This document shows positions 17,613 through 26,115 of a stretch of 64,000 nucleotides of DNA, piece by piece. The notes below the pieces were generated by a model that was given only the letters and a program-made list of their open reading frames with translations, had not been told where the DNA came from and did no database searches. Source of the stretch: Candidatus Mycobacterium wuenschmannii (GTDB lineage: Bacteria > Actinomycetota > Actinomycetes > Mycobacteriales > Mycobacteriaceae). Within the stretch, counting starts at the first letter, position 1, and each line of letters begins with the position of its first letter. Made by a program: the position numbers and the translations under genes. The stretch is from positions 3,534,001 to 3,598,000 of the forward strand of contig NZ_CP126981.1 in assembly GCF_030252325.1 (NCBI RefSeq). Direction: 5' to 3'.

Positions 17613-18011
17613 ATGAGCACGACATTTTCCGCCCGCCTGAACCGCCTGTTCGACACGGTGTACCCGCCCGGGCGCGGGCCGCATACGTCGGCAGAAGTCA
17701 TTGCGGCGCTCAAGGCGGAGGGGGTCACGATGTCGGCTCCGTATCTGTCCCAGCTACGTTCTGGCAACCGCACCAACCCGTCGTCCACCACCATGGCCGC
17801 CCTGGCGAATTTCTTTCGGATCAAACCCGCCTACTTCACCGACGACGAGTACTACGAGAAGCTCGAGAGGGAGTTGTCGTGGTTGCTGGTCATGCGCGAC
17901 GAGGGTGTGCGCCGCATCGCGGTGCGCGCTAGCGAGCTGTCCCCCGAGGCGCGTGACGACATCGCGCACCGGGTCGACGAGCTTCGCCGCAAAGAGCACC
18001 TGGACGCCTGA
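17613..18011 (+). CDS. espR: Nucleoid-associated regulator EspR
   Basis: A 132-residue helix-turn-helix protein nearly identical over residues 1-80 to M. tuberculosis EspR (MSTTFSARLNRLFDTVYPPG, then the HTH part AEVIAALKAEGVTMSAPYLSQLRSGNRTNP). EspR is a dimeric nucleoid protein that activates espACD and influences ESX-1 and cell-wall genes. The C-terminal dimerisation half (residues 85-132) has diverged, in the ELSPEARDDIAHRVDELRRKE part. GGAGG lies 8 bases before the ATG. Its presence while the window lacks ESX-1 indicates wider duties. Confidence 0.96.
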   Translation: MSTTFSARLNRLFDTVYPPGRGPHTSAEVIAALKAEGVTMSAPYLSQLRSGNRTNPSSTTMAALANFFRIKPAYFTDDEYYEKLERELSWLLVMRDEGVRRIAVRASELSPEARDDIAHRVDELRRKEHLDA

Positions 18012-18013
18012 CG

Positions 18014-18030
18014 CCGGTCGGCCCGACCGG
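18014..18030 (+). terminator. Hairpin after espR
   Basis: CCGGTCG, a 3-base loop and CGACCGG form a 7-bp stem beginning three bases after the espR stop. No T-run follows, so termination is inferred only from position. Confidence 0.45.
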
Positions 18031-18105
18031 TCCCGTTAGGGTTGGCCCATCGATGCCACACCGGCACCGCGACCGTCGACGAGATTCCGGGGAGGTAGTG
18101 CGCGA

Positions 18106-18762
18106 ATGAGCCTCTTCGGCAAGCGAAAAACCCGCGCGACCCGTCGCGCCGAGGCGCGCGCGATCAAGGCCAAGGCCAAGCTCGAGGCGAAGCTGTCGGC
18201 ACGCAACGAGGTGCGCCGGTTCAAGGCCGAACATCGGGCTAAGACAAAAGCTCTCCGCGAGCAGCTGAAGGCGCAGCGGGACAGCGACCAGAACGCGCTG
18301 AAGGTTGCCGAGACCAATCTCAAAGCCGTCCGGGAGGGCGCCCTGCTCTCGCCGACCCGGATCCGCCGGCTGCTGACGGTGTCCCGCCTGCTCGCCCCGA
18401 TTCTGGTGCCCGTGGCCTATCGCGTCGCGATCGCGGCGCGGGGCCAGATCGACCAGCGCCGGGCCGACCAGCTCGGCGTTCCGCTGGCGCAGATCGGCCA
18501 GTTCTCCGGCAGCGGCGGACGGCTCTCGGCGCGCATCGCGGGCGCGGAGCAGTCGCTACGAACCGTGCAGGACAACAAGCCGAAGGACGCCGAGACCGCG
18601 GCCTTCGTCGACGCCATCTCCGCACGGCTGGCCGACCTCGCGGCGGCCGTCACCGCCGCGGAGAACATGCCCGCCGCCCGGCGGCGCGGCGCGCATGCCG
18701 CGATCTCCAGCCAGCTCGACGAGATCGACGCCGACCTGATGGCTCGGCTCGGTTTGGCCTGA
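18106..18762 (+). CDS. DUF6474-like coiled-coil protein (Rv3850-like)
   Basis: A 218-residue protein. Residues 1-70 are a Lys/Arg/Ala/Glu-rich helical region (KRKTRATRRAEARAIKAKAK) likely to form a coiled coil. A weakly hydrophobic segment follows near residues 90-112 (LLTVSRLLAPILVPVAYRVAIAA). The C-terminal half is helical. Position matches Rv3850. Start ATG at 18106 is preceded by GGGGAGG, 13 bases upstream. Function unknown; the basic N-terminus could bind nucleic acid or the membrane. Confidence 0.82.
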   Translation: MSLFGKRKTRATRRAEARAIKAKAKLEAKLSARNEVRRFKAEHRAKTKALREQLKAQRDSDQNALKVAETNLKAVREGALLSPTRIRRLLTVSRLLAPILVPVAYRVAIAARGQIDQRRADQLGVPLAQIGQFSGSGGRLSARIAGAEQSLRTVQDNKPKDAETAAFVDAISARLADLAAAVTAAENMPAARRRGAHAAISSQLDEIDADLMARLGLA

Positions 18763-18796
18763 GCCCGGCCCATTCCAGACAGGAGCTGCTCCCCCG

Positions 18797-19480
18797 ATGC
18801 CCTCCCCGCGCAGGATCATTCGACGCAGCCTGATCGGAACCGCCGCCGCGGCGCTGCTGTACGCCGGACCGTTCGCCATGCTCGCGACGGCGTCGGCACA
18901 CGTTCAGGCCAGCAGCGCAGACGCCACCCGGGGCGGCTATGCCACGGTCAGCTTTCAGGTGCCCAACGAATCGACGACTGGTGCGCCCACCACCACCGTG
19001 GCGATCGACCTCCCCGACGTGTCGGGGGTGAAGATCGAAGCCAAACCGGGCTGGGGCGCCCGGCTCGACCGTGACGGCGACAAGGTCAAGTCGGTGACGT
19101 GGACCGCGGCTCCGGACGCGGGCATTCCGGCCGACCAGTTCGACGTCTTCCGCATCGCGGTGAAGTTGCCCGACAGCGACTCCGTCAGTTTTCCCACGAC
19201 CCAGACCTACGCCGACGGCGCGGTGATCAAGTGGGACCAGCCGGCCGCGGCCGGGGGCGCCGAGCCGGAGCATCCCGTACCGACGCTGAAGCTCAACGGC
19301 GGCTCGACGCCGAAGGTCGCCCACCATCCGGAGCCAACCGCGGCGGCGGCACCCCCGGAGGCATCGCCGTCGCCCCAGCCGCGCAAGGTCGTCGACACCA
19401 CCAGCCGGATCCTGGCCGGCGCGGCCCTGCTGGTCGGCGCACTCGGCGTCGGTCTGGCGCTGATCGTGCGCCGGCCGTGA
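18797..19480 (+). CDS. YcnI-like copper-associated exported protein
   Basis: A 227-residue exported protein. A twin-Arg-like N-terminus (RRIIRRSL) and signal peptide end at SASA, giving a mature N-terminal His (AHVQASS). The YcnI (DUF1775) domain follows, with the Trp of KPGWGARL and the SFQVPNES segment. A Pro/Ala-rich linker and a C-terminal membrane helix (AGAALLVGALGVGLALIV) end it. In related proteins the N-terminal His and a Trp bind copper. The downstream CopC-like gene starts at this gene's stop (GTGA), so the pair is coupled. Confidence 0.9.
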   Translation: MPSPRRIIRRSLIGTAAAALLYAGPFAMLATASAHVQASSADATRGGYATVSFQVPNESTTGAPTTTVAIDLPDVSGVKIEAKPGWGARLDRDGDKVKSVTWTAAPDAGIPADQFDVFRIAVKLPDSDSVSFPTTQTYADGAVIKWDQPAAAGGAEPEHPVPTLKLNGGSTPKVAHHPEPTAAAAPPEASPSPQPRKVVDTTSRILAGAALLVGALGVGLALIVRRP

Positions 19481-19992
19481 CCCGTCGGGCACACCTCGTC
19501 GTGACGGCGCTGCTGCTCGCGGCGTTCGCGTTCACCGCGACGCTGACGGCGGGCGCCGCCGCCGCGCACGCCGCCCGGGTCGCGGCCGATCCAGCCGATC
19601 ACGCCGCGATCAGCACCGGGCCGGTCCGGGTCAGCGCCACCTTCAACGAAGACCTGCAGACCACATTCGCGGCGATGACGGTCGTCGGGCCGGACGGCAA
19701 CCTGTGGACCGCCGGCGAACCGCACGTGCACGGAACGGTCGTCAGCGTCGGCGTGCGCCCACTCGGCCCGGTCGGCGACTACACCGTCAATTACCGGGTG
19801 ACCTCGGCCGATGGCCACGTCGTCGCGGGTGCGTGGTCGTTCCGGCTGACCGCTCAGGGCTCCGGCACACCCGGTCCGTCGGCTCAGCCACCCGGTGATT
19901 CGCCCGACGAACTGCCGATCTGGCCGTTCGTGCTGGGCGCGGTCATCCTGGTCGGCGGTGGCGCGCTGTGGGCCCTGCGAAATAAACCCTGA
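19477..19992 (+). CDS. CopC-domain exported copper protein
   Basis: A 171-residue protein. Signal peptide ends in AAAA before HAARVAADPADHAAISTGP, placing a His at or near the mature N-terminus as in CopC copper chaperones. The beta-sandwich core includes VRVSATFNEDL and DYTVNYRVTSADGHVVAGAWSFRL, with the conserved DGH. A C-terminal helix (WPFVLGAVILVGGGALWAL) anchors it. The GTG start shares bases with the YcnI stop. Together they suggest periplasmic copper delivery or sequestration. No CopD is seen nearby. Confidence 0.88.
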   Translation: MTRRAHLVVTALLLAAFAFTATLTAGAAAAHAARVAADPADHAAISTGPVRVSATFNEDLQTTFAAMTVVGPDGNLWTAGEPHVHGTVVSVGVRPLGPVGDYTVNYRVTSADGHVVAGAWSFRLTAQGSGTPGPSAQPPGDSPDELPIWPFVLGAVILVGGGALWALRNKP

Positions 19993-20083
19993 ACAGGCCC
20001 GATCAACTACTTCCCTGGCGCTGGCATGATGGGTTCCAACCCTTCCGGCGCACGCGACGAGAAACGGCAAAGGAGCTCCCCGG

Positions 20084-20584
20084 ATGGCACACCCGCAGGA
20101 TCGCCCGCACGAGACGCCCGACCCCGCGCCTGAACCACCCCTGAGCACGCCCCCTCCACCCGAGCCCGCCGCGAAGCCCACGCCACCGCCGCCGGTCGCC
20201 GACACCTCGGCCAAGCCGGCGAAGAAGACGCCCGCCAAGAAGGCCCCCGCGAAGAAGGCGGCGAAGAAGACGCCGGCCAAGAAGGCGGCGGCCAAGAAGG
20301 CCGTGTCGAAGAAATCGCCCGCCAAGAAGACCCCGGCGAAGAAGGCGCCCGCGGCGAAGGCGGCCGCTACGCCGCCGGCCCCGGAAACCAACGGGCAGCT
20401 GAAGGCTGCGGCGAAAGATGCTGCCGCGCATGCCAAGTCGACGGTCGAGGCGGCCCGCAATCCGCTGCCCACCGCGCCGCCGGCCAGCACCGCGGGCAGG
20501 TCCCCGGTGGCGTTCGCGGTGGCCATCGCCATCAGTGTGTTGGCGGTGTTACTGATCCGCCAGCTGCGCCGCGACGATGACTAG
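20084..20584 (+). CDS. hns: Hns-like Lys/Ala-repeat membrane-anchored protein (Rv3852-like)
   Basis: A 166-residue protein with a Pro-rich acidic N-terminus, then about twelve repeats of the kind KKTPAKKA or AKKAPAKK from residue 45 to 90, like the tails of histone H1 or HU. A C-terminal hydrophobic helix follows (VAFAVAIAISVLAVLLI) before RQLRRDDD. M. tuberculosis Rv3852 has the same plan and binds DNA from the membrane. AAAGGAG lies 10 bases before the ATG. Its stop TAG is part of the likely -10 box of rraA. Confidence 0.85.
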   Translation: MAHPQDRPHETPDPAPEPPLSTPPPPEPAAKPTPPPPVADTSAKPAKKTPAKKAPAKKAAKKTPAKKAAAKKAVSKKSPAKKTPAKKAPAAKAAATPPAPETNGQLKAAAKDAAAHAKSTVEAARNPLPTAPPASTAGRSPVAFAVAIAISVLAVLLIRQLRRDDD

Positions 20585-20587
20585 CAT
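20582..20587 (+). promoter_or_regulatory. Candidate -10 box of rraA
   Basis: TAGCAT matches TANNNT and ends six bases before the GTG of rraA; its first three bases are the stop codon of the Hns-like gene. A leaderless rraA transcript is predicted. Confidence 0.45.
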
Positions 20588-20593
20588 GGCCCG

Positions 20594-21085
20594 GTGACGT
20601 TGATATTTCGACCGACAGCCGACCTCGTCGACGACATCGGACCCGAGGTCCGCAGCTGCGACGTGCAGTTCCGTCAGTTCGGCGGCCACACCGAATTTGC
20701 GGGTCCGATCAGTACGGTTCGTTGCCACCAGGACAACGCGCTGCTCAAGTCGGTGCTCTCCGAGCCGGGTGACGGCGGGGTACTGGTCGTCGACGGCGGC
20801 GGCTCGCTGCACACCGCACTGGTCGGCGACCTGATCGCGGACCTGGCCCGCAGCAACGGCTGGGCGGGCGTGATCGTCAACGGCGCCGTCCGCGACTCCG
20901 CCGCGCTGCGCACGATCGAACTCGGCATCAAGGCGCTGGGCACCAACCCGCGCAAGAGCGGCAAGACCGGCGCGGGCACCCGCGACGTCACGGTGGACCT
21001 CGGCGGCGTGGAATTCGTCCCGGGCGACATCGCCTACAGCGACGACGACGGGATCGTCGTCGTCGCTGCGGCAGGGCCTAGCTAG
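20594..21085 (+). CDS. rraA: RraA-like protein (formerly annotated MenG)
   Basis: A 163-residue member of the RraA family (M. tuberculosis Rv3853). The substrate-pocket signature is seen in [25 protein letters not shown] and [18 protein letters not shown], with the conserved GxxRD. Family members act as regulators of RNase E activity or as 4-hydroxy-4-methyl-2-oxoglutarate aldolases; this sequence cannot separate the two. The older MenG name is not supported by the fold. Convergent with ethA, ends overlapping by four bases. Confidence 0.92.
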   Translation: MTLIFRPTADLVDDIGPEVRSCDVQFRQFGGHTEFAGPISTVRCHQDNALLKSVLSEPGDGGVLVVDGGGSLHTALVGDLIADLARSNGWAGVIVNGAVRDSAALRTIELGIKALGTNPRKSGKTGAGTRDVTVDLGGVEFVPGDIAYSDDDGIVVVAAAGPS

Positions 21086-22551
21086 ACCGCAAGTGCGGCA
21101 GGCTTTTTCGAGAAGCTCAGGGCCTCGTCGTCGACCTTGCCGCGACGTATCAGCTGCAGGTCCATGAAGTAGTTCTGCTTGAGCCGCCACGGCGAGACGT
21201 GTCCGGCCTTGGGCAGGTAGTCCAGGGCGCGCAGCACGTAGCCGGGGGTGAAGTCCATCAGCGAACGCTCCTCGACGGAGTCGCCCGGATGCTGCGGCAC
21301 CACGGTCGCGAAGCCGTTCTCGTCCATGTAGTTGATGACGCGGCAGACGAATTCGGAGACCAGGTCGGCCTTCAGCGTCCACGACGCGTTGGTGTAGCCG
21401 ATGGTGAACGCCATGTTCGGCATGCCGGTCAGCATCATGCCCTTGTAGGCCATGGTCTCGTTCAGTTCGACCGTCTCACCGTTACGCCGGATCTCGGCGC
21501 CCCCGAACAACTGCAGGTTCAAACCCGTTGCGGTGATGATGATGTCGGCGTCGATCTCCTGGCCGGAGCCGAGCTTGATGCCGGTCTTGGTGAACCGGTC
21601 GATGGTGTCGGTGACCACGTCGGCCTGACCCTTGCGGATCGTCTTGAACAGGTCGCCGCCGGGCGCCAGACACAGCCGCTGGTCCCACGGGTTGTAGCTC
21701 GGGCCGAAGTGCTTCTCGACGTCGTAACCGGCAGGCAGGTACCGCTTGGCCATAGTCAGCAGCGTCTTGCGCATCGACTTCGGGAACTTGCGGGCGAGCT
21801 GGTACTGGAAGGTGCTGAAGGCGATCCAGCGCCAGCGGGTGGCAACATTGGCCGCACGGGACGGCAACAGCTTCTGCGCGCCTTCGGCGAACGGGTCCTT
21901 CAGCGGCAAGGAGCCGATGTAGCTGGGCGAGCGCTGCAACATCGTCACGTGGCCGGCGCCGGTCTTCACCAGCGACGGGATCAGCGTGATCGAGGTGGCG
22001 CCCGAGCCGATGACGACGATCTTCTTGCCCGCGTAGTCCAGGTCCTCGGGCCAGTGCTGCGGGTGGATCGTGGTGCCCTCGAAGTCGTCGTACCCCTCGA
22101 ACTTCGGCAGGTAGCCCTGGTCGTAGTTGTAGTAACCGCTGCACGCGAAGAGGAACGAGCAGGTGAGTTCTTCGGGCTGCCCGTTGTTGTCGATCGTCAG
22201 GTTCCATTGGTTCTCGGCGTCCGACCAATCGGCGGCGACCACCTTGCGGCCGTAGCGGATGTGCTTGTCGATGCCGTTCTCGGTGGCGGCCTCTCGGATG
22301 TAGCTCTTGATCGACGCGCCGTCGGCAATGGAGGTCGTCGACTCCCACGGCTTGAAGCGGAAGCCGAGGGTGAACATGTCCGAGTCGGAGCGAATGCCCG
22401 GGTACTTGAACAGATCCCAGGTACCACCGAGGTCGTCGCGACGCTCGATGATCGCGTAGCTCTTGGACGGGCAGCGGTCCTGGAGGTGCCAGGCCGCGCT
22501 GATGCCGGAGATGCCGGCGCCGACGATCACAACATCGAGATGCTCAGTCAT
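21082..22551 (-). CDS. ethA: FAD-containing Baeyer-Villiger monooxygenase EthA
   Basis: A 489-residue flavoprotein, the same length as M. tuberculosis EthA, which activates ethionamide. The N-terminal FAD site is [17 protein letters not shown]. The Baeyer-Villiger fingerprint [14 protein letters not shown] is intact, followed by the NADPH-binding VVIGSGATS. The ATG at 22551 is chosen: TAGCGT on the minus strand ends seven bases upstream, a leaderless arrangement, and the GTG at 22560 lies inside that box. Regulation by the adjacent, divergent ethR is strongly indicated by the operator between them. Confidence 0.95.
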   Translation of the reverse strand: MTEHLDVVIVGAGISGISAAWHLQDRCPSKSYAIIERRDDLGGTWDLFKYPGIRSDSDMFTLGFRFKPWESTTSIADGASIKSYIREAATENGIDKHIRYGRKVVAADWSDAENQWNLTIDNNGQPEELTCSFLFACSGYYNYDQGYLPKFEGYDDFEGTTIHPQHWPEDLDYAGKKIVVIGSGATSITLIPSLVKTGAGHVTMLQRSPSYIGSLPLKDPFAEGAQKLLPSRAANVATRWRWIAFSTFQYQLARKFPKSMRKTLLTMAKRYLPAGYDVEKHFGPSYNPWDQRLCLAPGGDLFKTIRKGQADVVTDTIDRFTKTGIKLGSGQEIDADIIITATGLNLQLFGGAEIRRNGETVELNETMAYKGMMLTGMPNMAFTIGYTNASWTLKADLVSEFVCRVINYMDENGFATVVPQHPGDSVEERSLMDFTPGYVLRALDYLPKAGHVSPWRLKQNYFMDLQLIRRGKVDDEALSFSKKPAALAV

Positions 22552-22558
22552 GGCGGAC

Positions 22559-22588
22559 ACGCTATCAACGCCGTGTCGATTCAGTCAA
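22559..22588 (-). promoter_or_regulatory. ethA promoter
   Basis: On the minus strand TTGACT (22583-22588) and TAGCGT (22559-22564) are separated by 18 bases. Transcription should begin at the ATG of ethA. The promoter runs through the first operator repeat and into the second. Confidence 0.7.
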
Positions 22589-22616
22589 CACCCTGTTGAT
22601 TCTCTCAACACCGTGT
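22565..22616. promoter_or_regulatory. EthR operator: three 20-bp repeats
   Basis: TCAACGCCGTGTCGA, TCAACACCCTGTTGA and TCAACACCGTGTAAA begin at 22565, 22585 and 22605, exactly 20 bases apart. The middle unit is a perfect palindrome (TCAACA-CCC-TGTTGA). The array sits between the -10 boxes of ethA and ethR. M. tuberculosis EthR is known to bind a long operator here cooperatively. Confidence 0.85.
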
Positions 22617-22621
22617 AAAGT
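22616..22621 (+). promoter_or_regulatory. -10 box of ethR
   Basis: TAAAGT ends seven bases before the GTG of ethR and touches the end of the third operator repeat. A leaderless, self-repressed transcript is predicted. Confidence 0.6.
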
Positions 22622-22628
22622 AACGCCC

Positions 22629-23270
22629 GTGGCGACCGTCAGCTCCAATCGCACTTCCCGAGGTCGGCGTTCCGCGCGCCCATCGGGCGACGACCGCGAG
22701 ATCGCCATTCTGACCACCGCGGAGCAGCTGCTCGAGCACCGGCCACTGGCCGACATCTCGGTGGACGACCTGGCCAAGGGTGCCGGGATCTCCCGCCCGA
22801 CCTTCTATTTCTATTTCCCGTCAAAAGATGCGGTGCTGCTGACGCTGTTCGAGCGGGTGATCGTCGAAGCCGACTCCGCGCTGGAGAGCATGGTCACCAA
22901 TCCCCCGGCCGATCTGAAGGCGCTGTGGCGGATCGGCATCAACGTCTTCGTCGAGACATTCGGCTCGCATCGCGCCGTCTCGCTGGCCGCCGACTCCGCG
23001 CGCACCAACGCCGACGTCCGCAAGCTCTGGTCACGGTTCATGGAGAAGTGGGTCGGCCACATCGCGATGGTCATCGAGACCGAGCGCGCTCGCGGCGCGG
23101 CCCCGGTGACGCTGCCGGCCGAGGAGTTGTCGGCGGCACTGAACCTGCTCAACGAGCGGCTGATGCTGAGTTCGTTCGCCGACGACCGTCCGTCGGTGCC
23201 GCGGGAGCGCCTGCTCGAGACGCTGGTGCACATCTGGGTGACCAGCATTTACGGCGAGCCCGCTCGATAA
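22629..23270 (+). CDS. ethR: TetR-family repressor EthR
   Basis: A 213-residue TetR repressor (M. tuberculosis EthR, 216). The N-terminal HTH at residues 25-70 is nearly identical to EthR (PLADISVDDLAKGAGISRPT, then FYFYFPSKDAVLL). The ligand-binding part keeps GINVFVETFGSH and LNLLNERLM. The C-terminus VHIWVTSIYGE is shared. GTG at 22629 is set by the -10 box seven bases upstream. It should repress both ethA and itself through the three-repeat operator. Confidence 0.95.
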   Translation: MATVSSNRTSRGRRSARPSGDDREIAILTTAEQLLEHRPLADISVDDLAKGAGISRPTFYFYFPSKDAVLLTLFERVIVEADSALESMVTNPPADLKALWRIGINVFVETFGSHRAVSLAADSARTNADVRKLWSRFMEKWVGHIAMVIETERARGAAPVTLPAEELSAALNLLNERLMLSSFADDRPSVPRERLLETLVHIWVTSIYGEPAR

Positions 23271-23297
23271 GTCAGCCCCTGATGCGAACATGTGTTC

Positions 23298-24500
23298 GTG
23301 TCGTCTGGTGAGGCCGAGATCCTGCATGCCGATCTCGACTCGTTCTATGCCTCCGTCGAGCAACGCGACGACCCCGGACTGCGCGGGCGCCCGGTGATCG
23401 TCGGCGGCGGGGTGGTGCTCGCCGCCAGCTACGAGGCCAAGGCCTTCGGGGTACGGACGGCGATGGGCGGCGCTCAGGCGCGGCGACTGTGCCCGCAGGC
23501 CGTGGTGGTGCCGCCGCGGATGAACGCCTACTCGCTCGCCAGCGAGGCGGTGTTCGAGGTCTTCCGCGACACCTCCCCATTGGTCGAGGCCATCTCGGTG
23601 GACGAGGCCTTTCTCGACGTGAGCGGGCTGCGGCGGGTGTCTGGGACGCCGGTGCAGATCGCGGCGCGGCTGCGCGGCGACGTCCGCGACCGGGTCGGCC
23701 TGCCGATCACGGTCGGTATCGCCCGCACGAAGTTCCTGGCCAAAGTCGCCAGTCAAGAGGCCAAACCCGATGGGCTGCTGCTGGTTCCGCCCGGGCGCGA
23801 GCTGGCGTTCCTGCACCCCCTGCCGGTGCGCCGGTTGTGGGGCGTGGGCGCGGTGACGGCCGACAAGTTGCGCGCGCACGGCATCGAGACGGTGGCCGAC
23901 GTGGCCGAACTCGGGGAGTCGATGCTGGCCGCGATGGTGGGGCCGGCGATGGGCCGGCAGCTGTATGCGCTGGCGCACAACATCGATCGCCGCCGGGTGA
24001 CGACGGGAGTGCGCCGTCGGTCGGTGGGGGCGCAGCGGGCTCTGGGCCGGGCGGGTAACGGCATGTCGGCCGCCGAGATCGACGCGGTCGTGATCGGGCT
24101 GATCGACCGGATCGCCGGCCGGATGCGCGCCGCCGGGCGGACCGGGCGGACCGTCACATTACGGTTGCGGTTCAACGACTTTGGCCGCGCGACCCGCTCA
24201 CACACGATGTCTCGGTCGACCTGCTCGACCGACGCGTTGCTGGGCACGGCCCGCCGGTTGGTCGCCGCCGCGGCGCCACTGATCGCCGAGCGCGGGCTGA
24301 CGCTCGTCGGGTTTGCCGTCTCGGAGATCGATCGCGACGGCGCCGAGCAATTGGTGCTGCCCTTCACCACGGGTGCCGAGCCCGGCGTTGTCGATGCCGC
24401 CATCGACAGCGTGCGGCGCCGCTACGGCAAGACCGCGCTCACGCGCGGCGTGCTGGTCGGTCGCAACGTCGGCGTGGAGATGCCGCATCTGCCGGACTGA
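23298..24500 (+). CDS. dinB: Y-family DNA polymerase IV, DinB3 type
   Basis: A translesion polymerase of about 400 residues. Catalytic acidic residues lie in ILHADLDSFYASVE and SVDEAFLDVS. The thumb carries a helix-hairpin-helix (LWGVGAVTADKLRAHGIETVADV). The little-finger domain ends with QLVLPF, a good beta-clamp-binding motif. Location beside ethR matches the DinB3 gene of M. smegmatis; M. tuberculosis lacks a dinB here. Start is the GTG at 23298 or 23292; neither has a clear ribosome site. It ends 10 bases before the end of the next, convergent gene. Confidence 0.92.
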   Translation: MSSGEAEILHADLDSFYASVEQRDDPGLRGRPVIVGGGVVLAASYEAKAFGVRTAMGGAQARRLCPQAVVVPPRMNAYSLASEAVFEVFRDTSPLVEAISVDEAFLDVSGLRRVSGTPVQIAARLRGDVRDRVGLPITVGIARTKFLAKVASQEAKPDGLLLVPPGRELAFLHPLPVRRLWGVGAVTADKLRAHGIETVADVAELGESMLAAMVGPAMGRQLYALAHNIDRRRVTTGVRRRSVGAQRALGRAGNGMSAAEIDAVVIGLIDRIAGRMRAAGRTGRTVTLRLRFNDFGRATRSHTMSRSTCSTDALLGTARRLVAAAAPLIAERGLTLVGFAVSEIDRDGAEQLVLPFTTGAEPGVVDAAIDSVRRRYGKTALTRGVLVGRNVGVEMPHLPD

Positions 24501-24510
24501 TTCGCTTCGG

Positions 24511-25038
24511 TCAAAATGCCTGACTGCCATCGGGTTTCAGTACAAAACCGTGCTCGCCCAGCACACAGACAGTCATCGCGTCCGCCGCCGCGCACGTCGC
24601 CGATCCGGAGTAGGCCACCTTGCTGCCCGCGGGTAGCAGCTTGTAGGACGCCGGGTCGACCTGCTGTGGCGGATTCACGTTCGGAGGGGGCGGGTGGTAT
24701 TCCTCGATGCCGGCCAGATCGCCGTTGTAAAACCTTGCCGGGTCGGAATCCATCCCCAGTCGTACCGACACGGCGTTTGATGCGGTTCCCGGCAGATCAC
24801 CCCAGCACCACGCGTCCTTGACGTTCGGGTTCGCCTTCCAGGTGTAGGTGATCCGACACCGGTAGCCGGCGGCAACGGAGAAGTTGATCCCGTAGGTCGC
24901 GGGGTAGTTGTAGTAATTACCGAAATCATCGGGGTTGGCCTCGGTGTAGCCACTCAGGTCCGGCAGCGGATCCGCGGTCGCCGGCGGCGCCGCCACAACC
25001 GCACCGAGCAGCAGCGCGCCCACCCATGCACGTTTCAT
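24511..25038 (-). CDS. Secreted hypothetical protein
   Basis: A 175-residue protein with a clear Sec signal (MKRAWVGALLLGAVVAAPPATADP, cleavage after ATA). The mature part has four or five cysteines (YRCRITYTW, DAWCWGDLP, ATCAAADAMTVCVLGEHG), so disulphides are likely, and a Pro-rich segment (EEYHPPPPNVNPPQQ). It resembles the small secreted proteins of mycobacteria with unknown function; no domain recognised. The ATG at 25038 is fixed by the signal peptide. Confidence 0.8.
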   Translation of the reverse strand: MKRAWVGALLLGAVVAAPPATADPLPDLSGYTEANPDDFGNYYNYPATYGINFSVAAGYRCRITYTWKANPNVKDAWCWGDLPGTASNAVSVRLGMDSDPARFYNGDLAGIEEYHPPPPNVNPPQQVDPASYKLLPAGSKVAYSGSATCAAADAMTVCVLGEHGFVLKPDGSQAF

Positions 25039-25076
25039 CGCCCCACTGTAGAACCGCGAAAGGCCGCCCCGGCGCG

Positions 25077-26084
25077 CTAATTTCGATGCGTGCGGGCCAG
25101 CAACTGCTCGACCGGCCAGGTGTTGACGATGCGGTCGACGGGCACACCGGCGTCCAGAGCGCGCTGCGCGCCGTAGCCCAGGAAGTCGAGTTGGCCCGGC
25201 GCGTGCGCGTCGGTGTCGATGCTGAAGTCGCAGCCGATCTCGAGCGCGAGGTTCAGCAGCCGGGTCGGCGGATCGCGGCGCTCGGGCCGCGAATTGATCT
25301 CGACGGCGGTGTCGTTTTCGAGGCATGCGGTGAACACCGCTTCGGCGTCGAACGTCGACTCTTTGCGGACGCCGCGGTTTCCGGCCACCAGCCGTCCGGT
25401 GCAATGCCCGAGCACGTCGGCGTGTGGATTGCTGACGGCGCGGACCATGCGCCGGGTCATCGCCGCGGACTCCATCGACAACTTGGAGTGCACGCTGGCC
25501 ACCACGATGTCGAGGCGCTCGAGCAGTTCCTCCTCCTGGTCGAGGCTGCCGTCGTCGAGGATGTCGACTTCGATACCGGTCAGGATTCGCATGGGCGCGA
25601 ACCGATCTCGCAGCTCGTCGATCACGTCGAGTTGTTTGCGCAGCCGCTCGGCCGACAGCCCGTTGGCGACCGTCAGTCGGGGCGAATGATCGGTGAGCGC
25701 GCAGTACTCGTGGCCGAGCGCCTGCGCGGTGGCCATCATCTCATCGATGTTGGCGGAACCGTCCGACCAGTTCGAGTGCAGGTGCAAATCGCCGCGCAGC
25801 GCCGCGCGAATCTCGCCGCCGCCGAGATCCTCTGCCTTCGAACGCAATTCGACCAGCGCATCGGGTTCGCGGCCGGACCAGGCCTGGGCGATCACCTTCG
25901 CGGTCTTGGGGCCGATGCCCGGCAGGGACTGCCAGCTGTTGGCCTGGCCGTGCCGCTCACGCTCCGCGTCGTCCAGACGCTCGACGATGTCGGCGGCGTT
26001 GCGGTAGGCCATCACCCGCCGGGATTCTTCGCGGGCGCGGTCCTTGAAGTAGGCGATCTCGCGCAGAGCGGCTACCGGGTCCAT
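25077..26084 (-). CDS. PHP-domain phosphoesterase with HhH segment (Rv3856c-like)
   Basis: A 335-residue protein, the same length as M. tuberculosis Rv3856c. The N-terminal 90 residues look like the helical part of PolX polymerases, with the hairpin WQSLPGIGPKTAKVIAQAW. The PHP domain follows: DLHLHSNWSDG, ALTDHSPRL, GIEVDIL and DTDAHAPGQLDFL supply the metal-binding His and Asp residues. There is no nucleotidyltransferase domain. Possible role in DNA-end processing or as a phosphoesterase; the substrate is unknown. Confidence 0.9.
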   Translation of the reverse strand: MDPVAALREIAYFKDRAREESRRVMAYRNAADIVERLDDAERERHGQANSWQSLPGIGPKTAKVIAQAWSGREPDALVELRSKAEDLGGGEIRAALRGDLHLHSNWSDGSANIDEMMATAQALGHEYCALTDHSPRLTVANGLSAERLRKQLDVIDELRDRFAPMRILTGIEVDILDDGSLDQEEELLERLDIVVASVHSKLSMESAAMTRRMVRAVSNPHADVLGHCTGRLVAGNRGVRKESTFDAEAVFTACLENDTAVEINSRPERRDPPTRLLNLALEIGCDFSIDTDAHAPGQLDFLGYGAQRALDAGVPVDRIVNTWPVEQLLARTHRN

Positions 26085-26115
26085 CGCTCCAGTGTGCCCC
26101 TCCGGCGCGCCGCTG

